Shown in pieces: positions 38,743-48,877 of a stretch of 64,000 nt of DNA. This DNA comes from Chitinophagaceae bacterium. Lineage in GTDB: Bacteria > Bacteroidota > Bacteroidia > Chitinophagales > Chitinophagaceae. Every line of letters starts with the position of its first letter. Position 1 is the stretch's first letter. Where the stretch lies: assembly GCA_016721385.1 (NCBI GenBank), contig JADKIE010000002.1, positions 918,504 to 982,503 of the forward strand, in the 5' to 3' direction. The notes under the pieces are model-generated. The model worked only from the letters and a program-made list of their open reading frames with translations. It made no database searches and was not told where the DNA came from. The position numbers and the translations under genes were made by a program.

Positions 38743-40112
38743 ATGAAGACAATCATAGAGCCATTCAGAATAAAATCGGTTGAGCCTATTTATTTTAATA
38801 CAAAAGAAGAGCGGATAAAAATAGTAGAAAAGCATTTTACAATCCTTTTCTAATACACTCCAACGATGTATTGATTGATTTACTTACAGATAGTGGCACC
38901 AGCGCTATGAGCAGCAATCAGTGGGCCGGTATTATGCAAGGAGACGAATCGTATGCAGGTAGCCCAAGTTTTTTTCGGTTCGAAAATGTGGTGCAACAAA
39001 TTACAGGTATGCCGTTGGTTATTCCAACACATCAGGGAAGAGCTGCAGAAAAAATATTATTCAGCATTTTGGGCGGAAAAGGAAAGTATTTTGTAAGCAA
39101 TACTTTTTTTGATACAACTCGTGCTAATATTGAATTTTCTGGTGCAGAAGGGGTGGATTTATTATGTGAAGAAGGGAAGCATCCAACCATACCGGCGCCT
39201 TTTAAAGGAAACATGGATGTAGAAGCATTGAAGAAATTTATTATAGAAAAAGGAGCCGCCAACATTCCGCTTTGCATGATAACGGTTACCAATAACTCCG
39301 GTGGCGGCCAGCCTGTGAGTATGCAAAATATTAAAGATGTTAAAAAGGTTTGTACAGAACATAACATTCCGTTATTTATTGATGCCTGCCGCTTTGCCGA
39401 AAATGCTTATTTTATTAAATTAAGAGAAGATGGTTACGCAACAAAATCTGTAAAGGAAATTGCACAAGAACTTTTTTCGTATGCCGATGGCTGTACCATG
39501 AGTGCTAAAAAAGATGCCTTTGCCAACATTGGTGGTTTTTTAGCCATGCATCAAAAAGAATTAGCCATGCATTGCCGAAATTTATTGGTTATTACAGAAG
39601 GGTTTCCTACCTATGGAGGCCTGGCCGGCAGAGATTTAGAAGCCATTGCCATTGGCTTAAACGAAGTAATGGACGAACATTATTTACAATACCGCATTCG
39701 CAGTATCGAATATCTTACCAATAAGTTAATTGATGCAGGTGTACCAGTAATGCAACCTGCCGGCGGGCATGCTGTTTATTTAGATGCTAAAGAATTTCTT
39801 TCGCATATTCCCGTAAATCAGTATCCGGGACAAGCCTTAGTTGGCGCATTGTATATACATGGTGGCATACGCAGTGTAGAAATTGGATCACTTATGTTTG
39901 GCAAGTATGATAAAAACAAACAGCTTATTCCGGCACCATTAGAGTTGGTACGTTTAGCTATTCCAAGAAGAGTATATACGCAAAGCCATATTGATTATGT
40001 AGCCGAAGTAATTATTGAAGTATTTAACAATCGCCATCAAATAAAAGGGCTGTTAATTACAGAAGAAGCTCCTTTAATAAGGCACTTTACAGCTAAGCTA
40101 AAGCCGGTTTAA
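38743..40112 (+). CDS. tnaA: Tryptophanase (frameshifted near start)
   Basis: PLP enzyme, about 456 residues, splitting tryptophan into indole, pyruvate and ammonia. The ATG at 38743 opens MKTIIEPFRIKSVEPIYF; one T missing near 38842 breaks the frame before VLIDLLTDSGTSAMS. PLP-Lys lies in TMSAKKDAF. At the three positions that separate tryptophanase from tyrosine phenol-lyase it has the tryptophanase residues: Asp in NTFFDTT, Ile in RSVEIGS and His in IRHFTAKL. It is followed 20 bases later by a tyrosine phenol-lyase gene. Two palindromes lie upstream; a tnaC-like leader was not seen. Confidence 0.88.
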
Positions 40113-40132
40113 TAAATTTAAAATTTTACAAG

Positions 40133-41508
40133 ATGAAAAATATAAAACACAGTTGGGCCGAACCATATAAAATTAAAATGGTGGAGTTAATAAAAATGAC
40201 AACACCAGCTCAACGAAAAAAAGCAATGAAAGAAGCAGGCTACAATACCTTTTTACTAAAGTCGGAAGATGTATATATAGATTTGCTTACCGATAGTGGA
40301 ACCTCTGCCATGAGCGACCAGCAATGGGCCGGAATGATGATGGGAGATGAAGCCTATGCAGGCAGCCGAAATTTTTATCATTTAGAAGAAGTAAAAATAT
40401 TTATGGATACAAATATCTTATACCCACACACCAGGCCGTGGCGCCGAAAATATTTATCTAAAATGTTAATTAAGAAAAGGTGATATCATTCCGGGCAATA
40501 TGTATTTTACAACAACAAGGTTGCATCAGGAACTTGCCGGAGGAAAATTTGAAGATATTATTATTGATGAAGCACATGATGCCGAAAATGAGTTTCCGTT
40601 TAAAGGAAATGTTGATTTAACAAAGCTTGAAAAGCTGATAAAAAAATACGGAGCAAAAAAAATTCCATACGTAAGCATAGCTACCAGTGTAAATATGGCC
40701 GGAGGCCAACCCATTAGCATGAAAAATTTAAGAGAGTTAAGGGCACTTACAAAAAAACATGGCATTCGTGTAATACACGATATGACAAGGGTTGCCGAAA
40801 ACGCTTATTTTATTCAACAGCGGGAAAAAGGATATCAGCATAATACCATAAAAGAAATTGTAAAAGAAATAAACAGTTATACAGACGGTGCTACCATGAG
40901 TGCAAAAAAAGATGCGTTGGTAAATATTGGTGGGTTTTTAGCGGTAAACGATTGGGATGTTTTTGAAGAAGCCAGAAATATGGTTGTAGTATATGAAGGT
41001 TTGCATACATACGGCGGGCTAGCCGGAAGAGACATGGAAGCTATGGCCATAGGTATTACGGAAAGTGTAAGTGATGCTCATATTAAAGCAAGAGTTGGGC
41101 AAGTAATTTATTTAGGCCAAAAAATGATAGAGTACGGTGTGCCCATTGTAAAACCAATTGGTGGCCACGGAATTTTTGTAGATGCTAAAAAATTTTTACC
41201 GCATATTCCTCAACATAATTTTCCTGCACAAACATTGGCAGCCGAAATTTATTTAGACTCTGGTGTACGTACAATGGAAAGGGGTGTTGTATCTGCCGGA
41301 AGAAAAGCCAATGGCGAAAATTATTTCCCTAAATTAGAGTTGGTACGGTTTACCATTCCACGCCGGGTATACACACAGGCACATGGATGTAATTGCCGAA
41401 TCGGCTGCAAGGGTTTACGATCGCCGAAATAAAGTTAATGGAATGAAAATGGTTTACGAACCTAAATATTTACGCTTCTTTCAGGCAAGATTTGAAAAAT
41501 TATTATAA
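40133..41508 (+). CDS. Tyrosine phenol-lyase (frameshifted)
   Basis: PLP enzyme, about 458 residues, splitting tyrosine into phenol, pyruvate and ammonia. Landmarks AGYNTFLLKSEDVYIDLL and SDQQWAGMMMGDEAYAGS match Citrobacter-type enzyme closely; PLP-Lys in TMSAKKDAL. Discriminating positions are the phenol-lyase ones: Thr in MYFTTTRLHQ, Arg in RTMERGV, Phe in LRFFQARF. Several one-base homopolymer indels occur at 40395-40485 and one near 41390; mended, the gene runs to TAA at 41506-41508. It shares an operon with the tryptophanase. The pairing suggests fermentation of aromatic amino acids or supply of pyruvate and ammonia. Confidence 0.88.
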
Positions 41509-41601
41509 ACAATCATTAAAAAGTTAGTATTTAGTTAATATCCTGTTTGTACAACTATAGGTGCAGGTATTTATTTTTACAAAAAACTTAATCTTCTGTT
41601 T

Positions 41602-43687
41602 ATGCAAAAATTAAAACCATTCTTATTGCTTGCATTTATTTTGTTACAGTTTACAACTAATGCACAAGTAATTATTTCGCAGTACTACGAAGGCACAGGC
41701 ACCAACAAATGGATTGAATTAACCAACTTGGGTACCGCTGCTGTAAACACAGCTTCTCCCCAATTAAAATTAGGGATATGGTCGGTTGGCGGCTCCACAG
41801 GTAACATTGTTTTTACGGGTGCTGCTACAGCAACAATGAATTTAACGGTAACTATTCCTGCAAAAGGAAGTGTACTAATTGGTAATACCGGTAATGGTAC
41901 AGAAGTATCTTACTTAACTGCAGCATCGGCCGCACAAACCAGCAATACGGTAATTAATTTTAACGGAAATGATGGCATTGCATTATTAAGTGCAAGCAAT
42001 GTAGTGTTGGACAGATTTGGCACAGGTATTAATGCAACGGATATTAAGTTATGTAAGAAACACCAGCGTAACAGCGCAGGCTGCAACTTTTTCGGCCGCA
42101 CAATGGACTACGGCATCTATTGCAACCGTATCTGCGGCAGCTACGGGTAATGCCAACCGTTTGGGCTATCATTTATCTCCGGGATGTGTAACGCCTGCAG
42201 CAGCTACCGCATTAAATTTAACATCAACCACTAACAGTGTAAATGGCAGCTTTACTGCTGCATCGGGCACCAATTCATATTTAGTAATTCAAAGTGCATC
42301 AAGCAGTTTATCTGCGTCTCCGGTTAATGGAACTTCGTATACAGTAGGCAGTGCTTTTGGCGGCGGCACGGTACTAAGCTATGGCACTACAACATCTTTT
42401 TCTGCTACAGGGTTAACTGCCGCAACTACCTATTATTATTACATATTCTCGGCCCGTACAGGGTGTACTGGGCAGCCTTTTTACAGCAGTTCTCTCAATG
42501 GGTCTGTAGCAACGGCAAGTACCGGTGGTGGTGGTGGCGGTGCATATTATGATGCAGCTACAGGCTTAACATGTCAACCATTAAAAACGGCGTTAAAAAC
42601 AATTATTTCAACAGGGTATAATTCCTTGTCATATACTCCCGGAATATGGAATATTTATTATTACAGCGATAAAAAAAGAAATGATGCCAATACAGCCGAT
42701 GTGGTTTGGGATATGTATAGCGATAACCCAACCGGAGCAGATCCTTATACCTTTACATTAGGCACAAATCAATGTGGTACTTATAGTGTAGAAGGCAATT
42801 GTTATAACCGAGAACATAGTACACCACAAAGTTGGTTTAACTCGGTATCGCCAATGGTAAGCGATGCACATCATATTTTTGCAACAGATGGTAAGGTAAA
42901 TGGCATGCGTAGCAACTATCCGTACGGCGAAGTAAGCAGCGCAACTTACACTTCTTTAAACGGCGGAAAATTGGGTACAGGTACCACCAACTTTGGTTAT
43001 GCAGGTACTGTATTTGAACCTATTAATGCATATAAAGGCGATTTTGCCAGAGCTTGTTTGTACATGGCTGTTAGATACGAAGATCAAATTATTAGCCAAA
43101 ACTGGAGCGGTTTTGGAAACGCTAATGAAGTGTTTTTAAGTACCACTAATCAGCCCGATGCAGCAAAGCGAAGACTGTTTGTTTACGATCCATGGTATTT
43201 GCAATTATTAATAAAATGGCATAATCAAGATCCGGTAAGCCAAAAAGAAATTGACCGCAATAATGTAATTTATACTCAACAAGTGGCAAACAACAGTGGC
43301 GGTACTTTAGTAAAACAAGGTAATCGTAATCCATTTATTGATCATCCGGAGTATGTTAATGCTATTTGGGGCGATGGTGCTACAAGCCCATGCCTTGCTG
43401 CAAGAATGGCAAGTAATTCTGTACCGGAAGTAGTGGAAGAAGAAACAAAAAAAGCATTCACGGTTTACCCCAATCCATCTGTAAATAATATAAATGTAAC
43501 AATTGATAAAACTGTAAAAAGAATTGAAGTTGCAGACATGTATGGCAGAATATTTTTGGTAAAAAATATTGATAACAATACACTTAATATAGTGCCTTTA
43601 AATATCAGTAATTTATACAGAGGCAATTATGCTGTAAAAATTATTTCGGCAACAGAAGTGGTTACAAAATATTTTACAAAGCTGTAG
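41602..43687 (+). CDS. Secreted endonuclease I with lamin-tail domain and T9SS sorting domain (frameshifted)
   Basis: About 695 residues. Signal peptide MQKLKPFLLLAFILLQFTTNAQ; lamin-tail-like domain (VIISQYYEGTGTNKWIELTN, residues 20-150); linker Ig-like region; then the endonuclease I (EndA/NucM) domain with CYNREHSTPQSWF and SDAHHIFATDGKVNGMRSN, the His-metal nuclease core; then a type A T9SS C-terminal domain (FTVYPNPSVNNINVTID, MYGRIFLV). One base is lost near 42045 between two overlapping frames. It should degrade extracellular DNA or RNA, freeing phosphate and nucleosides, and be exported by the type IX system. Confidence 0.92.
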
Positions 43688-43692
43688 TTTAT

Positions 43693-43735
43693 TTGAGTAA
43701 TCCTAAAAAGGGCAACTAATTTTAGGATTACTCAA
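43693..43735. terminator. Bidirectional terminator between convergent genes
   Basis: Perfect 16-bp stem TTGAGTAATCCTAAAA and complement around an 11-base loop, between the ends of the endonuclease I gene (+) and the lipocalin-like gene (-). Confidence 0.85.
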
Positions 43736-43749
43736 TGGCTAAATAATTA

Positions 43750-44201
43750 TTATTGATGTAAGAAAGCGTACTGGGTATAAATAACAACAATGCCAGATGC
43801 ATCTACCTCTTCCAGCGTTAACGCATTTTCGGTAATTAAATTAATATTGTAGGTTACGTTTGTAGAAGTGGCAGTTACATTAAGTTTGCTTTCGTTGTCC
43901 ATAAAGCCCATGTGCCTGTTTCTACTGTTGTAGGATCGGCAACATTGCATTTGGAGGCGCCTTCGGTTACTGTATATGTACTTGGCGTGGAGTAGCTAAT
44001 TGCATCGTCTTTTTTACAGGCCGCAATACCGGAAGTTACATCTGTCCAATTGCCGGCACCAATTTTTACTTGTTTGTTTTCAAGCCTCCAGCCACCAGAA
44101 GTTAATAATTCTGTTTTGGTTTTTACACCATCTTCTTTACTGCATCCTGTAATAAACAAGGCCGAAAATAAAATACTCAATACTAAAAAATACGTTTTCA
44201 T
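43750..44201 (-). CDS. Lipocalin-like lipoprotein (frameshifted)
   Basis: Predicted lipoprotein of about 150 residues, starting at the ATG at 44201 (MKTYFLVLSILFSALFITGCSKE, Cys in the lipobox). The mature part has SGGWRLENKQVKIGAG and CKKDDAISYSTPSTYTVTEGASKC, the pattern of lipocalin-like domain proteins common in the phylum (W in strand A, CxKDD). A missing base near 43910 breaks the frame after TWAL; the next frame continues NESKLNVTATSTNVTYNINL to the stop at 43750. Ligand unknown. Confidence 0.78.
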
Positions 44202-44243
44202 GTCTTTTGTAAAATTTGTACAAAAGTACAAAAATAAAAACCG

Positions 44244-45827
44244 TTATCTGGTAGCTGTTGGCAAAGGTTTGTCTCTTTTTAACATTTCATTTCTATTGGC
44301 CATTTCCCATGCAGTATAAAAAATCATACGAGCTCTTTTTTCATACAAATCCCATGTTATTTTATCTACGGTATCGGTTGGTTTATGATAATCAGCCTTT
44401 AACATTCCATCATAAAAAAACAAAACAGGTATTCCTTTACGGGCAAAATTATAATGATCGCTGCGGAAATAAATACGGTTGGGGTCGGCGGGGTCGTCAA
44501 ACTTATAATCCAATGTCAGGTTGGTATATTTATTATTTTCTCCTTCGTTAATAACAGGCAAATCGCTGCTTATTTTATCGTGTCCAACAACATATACATA
44601 ATTTAAAGTGTCGTCTTTTTTACGCTCAGTATCAATACGTCCAATCATATCTATATTTAAATCAACGGTTGTTTTTTCTATGGGAAAAAATGGGTGATCG
44701 CTATAGTATTCACTGCCCCAAAGGCCTTTTTCTTCGCCGCTTACAGTCATAAATACCATTGTTCTTCTGGGCCCTTTACCATCTGCTTTTGCTTTTGCAA
44801 AAGCTTCGGCCATCATTATTACTGCAACAGTTCCGCTACCATCATCATCTGCACCATAATAAATTTTACCATCGTGTTTTCCCAAATGATCGTAGTGGCC
44901 GGTTACAAAAACGTACTCGTCTTTTTTATCGCTGCCTTCTACAATACCTACTACATTGCTTGCGTTAATGGTAGTACGGTATTTTTTAAAAGCAAAACTT
45001 GTTTTTAGTTTCTTTTCAAATCCGTTTATACCAAAAACTTCGCCGGCTTTAGCCGAGGCTAAATAACTATCAAAATTATAACTTTGACCTACGATGGTTT
45101 TTGCCAATGCATGCGATAAAATGGCATAATTAACTGTTTTATCCGAACCGCCTCTGGGAAAATAAACATTTGTTTTACTACTGTTATCAATTGCCCGTTG
45201 ATTAAATGTTTCCTGCGATGGATTTATTACAAATGCACCGGCAGCTCCTTTTGATGCCGCAAGAGCCAGTTTTTTATTAAGTCCGGGAAACGTCCACTCA
45301 CTGGTTTTTTTAGTACCGCTAATTAAAAAGTTGCCATCTTTTTTAGGTTCGCCCAAAAAGAAAACAACAATTTTTCCTTTAACATCTACATGGGCATAAT
45401 CGGTATAGTTGGCATGCTCTATACCATAACCAATAAACACTACTTTTTTACCTTTTATTTTTTTTGAATCGTTTGTATTAGCCGGGCTAATAAAATCTTT
45501 GCCATAGGTTGCCGTATAATCATCTACTTTTAATGAACTGCTAATTATACTGTCTTTGTATAGTGGATAATATTGTTGGTAGCCTTTTAAAGAAGATACC
45601 TGTGTTAATCCAATATTCTTAAAATGACTTTCAATATAGGCTGCTGCTTTACGTTGGCCTTCGGTACCGGTTTCACGGCCTTCCATTTCTTCACCGGCAA
45701 TTATGGTAAGATGTTTTTTTAAGCCCTGGCTTGTTATTGTTGATGCATATTTGGTAGCATCTGTTGTTTGGGCAAATGAAATGGCTGCTGTAGTTATAAG
45801 CGCTACAAACAAAAATGTTTTTTTCAT
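44244..45827 (-). CDS. M28 family zinc peptidase, secreted
   Basis: 527 residues, intact, signal peptide MKKTFLFVALITTAAISFAQ. A protease-associated insert (about 130-240) precedes the catalytic core. Zinc ligands are seen in VTGHYDHLG, GADDDGSGT, SGEEKGLWGSEY, DMIGRID and FRSDHYNFARKGIP, the full M28 set. Family members act as aminopeptidases releasing N-terminal residues, in the periplasm or outside the cell. The gene stands apart from neighbours on both sides. No sorting domain is present. Confidence 0.95.
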   Translation of the reverse strand: MKKTFLFVALITTAAISFAQTTDATKYASTITSQGLKKHLTIIAGEEMEGRETGTEGQRKAAAYIESHFKNIGLTQVSSLKGYQQYYPLYKDSIISSSLKVDDYTATYGKDFISPANTNDSKKIKGKKVVFIGYGIEHANYTDYAHVDVKGKIVVFFLGEPKKDGNFLISGTKKTSEWTFPGLNKKLALAASKGAAGAFVINPSQETFNQRAIDNSSKTNVYFPRGGSDKTVNYAILSHALAKTIVGQSYNFDSYLASAKAGEVFGINGFEKKLKTSFAFKKYRTTINASNVVGIVEGSDKKDEYVFVTGHYDHLGKHDGKIYYGADDDGSGTVAVIMMAEAFAKAKADGKGPRRTMVFMTVSGEEKGLWGSEYYSDHPFFPIEKTTVDLNIDMIGRIDTERKKDDTLNYVYVVGHDKISSDLPVINEGENNKYTNLTLDYKFDDPADPNRIYFRSDHYNFARKGIPVLFFYDGMLKADYHKPTDTVDKITWDLYEKRARMIFYTAWEMANRNEMLKRDKPLPTATR

Positions 45828-45894
45828 CTAATTAATTTAGAAGTTGAAAGTAAAAAAAATGCTGAAAGATATTGTGTGTTTTTTATGAGTGGTA

Positions 45895-46347
45895 TTAACA
45901 GCAAGCTATCTTCTCTACTCTTCCCTGATGTCTTCCGCCTTCAAATGCAGTGTTCATAAAAATATCCAGCATTTTTTCGGCATCGCCATCTCTTACAAAA
46001 CGAGCCGGGATGCATATTATATTGGCATCATTGTGTTTACGGGCAAGTTCTGCAATTTCCAAATCCCAGCATAAAGCCGCCCTTATGCCCTGGTGCTTGT
46101 TAGCAGTAATAGCTACACCATTTGCGCTACCGCATAGTAATATGCCAAAAGCGGCTTCGCCATTTTCTACAGCACTGGCAACAGGGTGTGCAAAGTCGGG
46201 ATAATCTACTGAGTCTTTTGTAAAACATCCAAAATCTTTAAATACTATACCTTCTCCTTCTAAAAAAGAAATCAGGTCTTCTTTGCAGTCGAATCCTGCA
46301 TGATCGCAACCTAGTGCTATGGGTAATTGTAAATTAAAGGGAGACAT
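45895..46347 (-). CDS. rpiB: Ribose-5-phosphate isomerase B
   Basis: 150 residues, intact. Interconverts ribose 5-phosphate and ribulose 5-phosphate in the pentose phosphate pathway. Conserved stretches: LGCDHAGFDCKEDL at the start, DYPDFAHPVASAVENGEAAFGILLCGSANG with the catalytic Cys, and NKHQGIRAALCWD. The length matches RpiB rather than RpiA. The four-helix-bundle gene lies 26 bases upstream on the same strand, but there is no functional reason to couple them. Confidence 0.96.
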   Translation of the reverse strand: MSPFNLQLPIALGCDHAGFDCKEDLISFLEGEGIVFKDFGCFTKDSVDYPDFAHPVASAVENGEAAFGILLCGSANGVAITANKHQGIRAALCWDLEIAELARKHNDANIICIPARFVRDGDAEKMLDIFMNTAFEGGRHQGRVEKIACC

Positions 46348-46373
46348 GGTATTTATGAATTATAAGTTATGAA

Positions 46374-46733
46374 TTATGATTTGTTTTTTGCCTTTGTTGT
46401 TAGTATGGCACTTCTTATCATTTTTAAAAGTGACAATGCTTCTTCATTAATACTATCAAATTCTTTTGATGAAATAAAATTTGATTTTACTAAAAGCTCT
46501 AACCAATAAATTGTTTCATCACATTCCTTTTGTGCTATAGCAAGTTTATGAATAAATCTTTTTACTTCAGCATTTTGAGCTTCTCTTCCAAAGCACCAAC
46601 CGCTGTTCCACTTCTTAAAACCTGCTTGCTGAGTACAAATTCCTTTTGTTTGGTTTAAATAATTATAGAGCTTTATTATCCTTAATGCAAAGGAAAAACT
46701 TTTATCTTTTATAATGTTCTTTTTTCCACTCAT
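46374..46733 (-). CDS. Four helix bundle protein (23S rRNA intervening-sequence family)
   Basis: 119 residues of the S23/IVP four helix bundle family: FSFALRIIKLYNYLNQ, REAQNAEVKRFIHKLAIAQKECDETIYWLELL and EALSLLKMIRSAI. Members are encoded within 23S rRNA intervening sequences in some bacteria, but in Bacteroidota they are usually free-standing and scattered like accessory genes. No rRNA is nearby. The cellular role is unknown. It is flanked by short gaps that contain ATGAATTATAA-type AT-rich sequence on both sides. Confidence 0.88.
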   Translation of the reverse strand: MSGKKNIIKDKSFSFALRIIKLYNYLNQTKGICTQQAGFKKWNSGWCFGREAQNAEVKRFIHKLAIAQKECDETIYWLELLVKSNFISSKEFDSINEEALSLLKMIRSAILTTKAKNKS

Positions 46734-46761
46734 AATTCATCATTTATAACCCATCATTTTG

Positions 46762-47648
46762 TTAGCTCCATTCTTTTTCTTCCTTTATTTTTTGTTTTTC
46801 TACTCTGCTGGCTAAAATTATACTAATCCAGTATAATAGTAAAAGCGGAATAGCTACTAAAAACTGGCTTGTCCAATCGGGAGAGGGTGTAATAATAGGA
46901 GCAACAATTAATATTACAACAAAAGCAAACTTAAAGTATTTGCGGAGCATAGTGCCGGTAACAATACCAATTTTTGCCAAAACAAAACTAAGTACAGGCA
47001 ATTCAAATGCTATGCCGCAACCTAATATTAAATTAGTAAGGCTATCAATATAATCGTTGATAGATGGTTTGTATTGTATAATGCCCGATTTACCTAAAGT
47101 AAAACTGGCTAAAAAATTAAAAGTAAAAGGAGCCAACAGATAATACCCAAAAGCTACACCTGTAAAAAACAAAGCGATACCCAAAAGATGCTTCCACGGG
47201 CATATTTAATTTCTTTAGGCGAAAGAGCAGGTTTTACAAAACGCCACAACTCCCAAAATATGTATGGAAAAGCTGCAATAATACCACCAATCATGGCAAT
47301 GGTAATGGCAGAGGTAAATGTGCCGTTAACAACCGTTACCTGAAAATTAATTTTTACCGGCGGCATACAAAATGCATTTCCCAGATGCAGCCAATTGCCA
47401 AAACGGCATAATGCGCCATACGTAACAAAGTTTTCGTTGGCAGGTGCAAGTATAATATTATCGTACACCCAATCTATACCAACAAAAATGGCTATTGCAG
47501 CTACCAGCCAGGCAATAATGGAACGTACAATATGCCAGCGTAGCTCTTCAATATGATCAAAAAAAGTCATTTCTTCCTTTTCGGAAGACTCTTTACCGCT
47601 GCTTATGCGTTTAAAAAATGATTTTCTATCGGATGTTTGTTCTGCCAA
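46762..47648 (-). CDS. tatC: Sec-independent translocase component TatC (frameshifted)
   Basis: About 295 residues, core membrane component of the twin-arginine translocon that binds signal peptides. The N-terminus has MTFFDHIEELRWHIVRSI, the TatC signature with the conserved Glu; six membrane helices follow, including FPYIFWELWRFVKPALSPKE in the periplasmic cap region and a C-terminal helix with LLLLYWISIILA. The frame breaks near 47165-47175 where one base is off; the halves join at ARGSIFWVS to GIALFFTGVAFGYYLLAP. tatA is not adjacent. A TACCTTTG box lies 17-24 bases upstream. Confidence 0.93.
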
Positions 47649-47664
47649 AATGTATAATTGGTGG

Positions 47665-47672
47665 CAAAGGTA
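47665..47672 (-). promoter_or_regulatory. Minus-7 box upstream of tatC
   Basis: TACCTTTG on the minus strand fits the TAnnTTTG consensus. It lies between a terminator (47684-47715) and the tatC start, which implies an independent tatC promoter. Confidence 0.45.
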
Positions 47673-47683
47673 CTTTACTTATA

Positions 47684-47766
47684 CTAAAAAAATAAGCCTC
47701 TGTAGAAACAGAGGCCGTTTACCAAAACTAACTGCTTATGAGAAAAATTTGAATTCTTTTGTTATA
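47684..47766 (-). ncRNA. Candidate small RNA ending in a terminator hairpin
   Basis: On the minus strand a hairpin GCCTCTG tttcta CAGAGGC (47715-47696) followed by TTATTTTTTT forms a Rho-independent terminator 48 bases before tatC and more than 430 bases after the nearest upstream gene. A sigma54-like promoter (47793-47776) points at it, predicting an RNA of about 80 nt starting near 47766. No protein-coding frame of note lies inside. The terminator is seen directly; the RNA is inference. Confidence 0.4.
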
Positions 47767-47775
47767 ATAATATAG

Positions 47776-47793
47776 ATGCAAAACAGATGCCAA
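47776..47793 (-). promoter_or_regulatory. Sigma54-like promoter
   Basis: Minus strand TTGGCATCTGTTTTGCAT matches the -24 GG / -12 GC pattern TGGCA-N7-TTGCA with exact spacing. Position -12 at 47778 predicts a start near 47766. Confidence 0.4.
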
Positions 47794-47889
47794 AGGTTTA
47801 AAGCTAATTGTTAAGATATTTATAATACTGGTGCTTTGCTAAATCTGTAAGGTTTTTTGGGTGTAAGACACATTGCTTCATAAAGGGGG

Positions 47890-47955
47890 GTTGAGCCACT
47901 GTTGAGCCACTGTTGAGCCACTGTTAAGCCACTGTTAAGCCAGTATTAAGCCACT
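47890..47955. repeat. Six tandem copies of an 11-bp unit
   Basis: Units read GTTGAGCCACT three times, then GTTAAGCCACT, GTTAAGCCAGT and ATTAAGCCACT, so the array decays from left to right. It lies in the 499-base gap between tatC and the Gly/Gln-rich gene, about 240 bases upstream of tatC. The rest of the gap holds the candidate small RNA, a terminator at the right end and AT-rich sequence. Confidence 0.9.
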
Positions 47956-48093
47956 TTATAAAGGAGTGGGTTAACAGCGACTTGGGGGAGTAAATAATGG
48001 GTATCATATTAAGCCTAAGGCAAATACGGATTTTTTGGCATTATCTAATTCAAAAGCGAAATAGTAATTTTCATGGCTGTACAAAAAGTTAAG

Positions 48094-48135
48094 CCAATAA
48101 AAAAGCGTTCCTGTTTGGGAACGCTTTTTTATTGG
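48094..48135. terminator. Strong bidirectional terminator
   Basis: Perfect 18-bp stem (CCAATAAAAAAGCGTTCC and complement) around a 6-base loop, with A and T tracts built into the stem, 12 bases after the stop of the Gly/Gln-rich gene (-). Confidence 0.9.
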
Positions 48136-48147
48136 GTGAATAGTATC

Positions 48148-48777
48148 TTACTTCATAAACCCTTTAATCATATCCATTAAACCGCCACCGCCTTGTTGTG
48201 CCTGGGCTTGGGTTGCACCGCCAGCTAATTTAGATACAATATCCATTAAACCGCCACCGCCGCTTTGTTGCTGCTGGCCACCGCCGGTAAATTGGCTTAT
48301 TAAGTTTTGGAAGCTAAAGCCACCATCTTGCTGTTGTTGCTCTTGTGCTACTTGCTGGCTTTGGCCACCTGTTAATGAGTTTAGCAAGTTATCCAACGTA
48401 AAACTGCTATTGCTTGGATCGTTGGTTTTGTTAATTAAACCGCTTAATACGTTAGGTATAAGGCTTTGAGCAACATTACTTGCCTGACCACCACCTAAAC
48501 CAAATTTGCTCATTAATTTATTAGCAAAATGGCCCACCATCATACTTACAATAGGGTTACCCATTAAACCTTTACCACTTGCCTGCTGACCACCGCCACC
48601 AAAAAGAGATAAAATATTTTGTAAACCGCCACCAGCTACCATATTTTGTAAGCCACCAGCTACTGTTTTAGTTGCTTCTGCTATTACATCGTTATTATGC
48701 TCGTTGGGTACTTCGGGGTTATTAACTACTGCATCGCCAGCTAGTTCTTTAACCATGTTGAAAAGATTGTCTAACAT
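48148..48777 (-). CDS. Gly/Gln-rich DUF937-like protein
   Basis: 209 residues, no signal peptide. Low-complexity Gly/Gln tracts separate helical blocks: MLDNLFNMVKELAGDAVVNN, then NPIVSMMVGHFANKLMSKFGL, then VAQSLIPNVLSGLINKTNDP, and at the C-terminus three related short units of the form GGGLMDI/MV/I. The middle block with LIPNVLSGLI resembles DUF937 proteins, which are small and of unknown function. The tandem GGGGLMDxxK units look like an expanded repeat. Single gene with a strong terminator. Role unknown. Confidence 0.75.
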   Translation of the reverse strand: MLDNLFNMVKELAGDAVVNNPEVPNEHNNDVIAEATKTVAGGLQNMVAGGGLQNILSLFGGGGQQASGKGLMGNPIVSMMVGHFANKLMSKFGLGGGQASNVAQSLIPNVLSGLINKTNDPSNSSFTLDNLLNSLTGGQSQQVAQEQQQQDGGFSFQNLISQFTGGGQQQQSGGGGLMDIVSKLAGGATQAQAQQGGGGLMDMIKGFMK

Positions 48778-48877
48778 GTTTTTAGATTTTAATTGTGTTT
48801 ATAAATTTAACAAGGGAAAGATAGTATGTTTTACCGAAAAGTTGCATGGCCTGCAACAATATTTATTTAAAAATAAC

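Noticed and set aside
46374..46733. 23S rRNA intervening sequence
   Set aside because: The four helix bundle gene has no rRNA sequence on either side.
47776..47793. tatC promoter
   Set aside because: A terminator lies between this sigma54-like site and tatC, and tatC has its own TACCTTTG box.
47890..47955. CRISPR-like array
   Set aside because: Units are contiguous 11-mers with no spacers; no cas genes are present.
48841..48857. GTTGCA/TGCAAC hairpin as cyclophilin terminator
   Set aside because: Only a 6-bp stem and a 4-base T tract; too weak to report.
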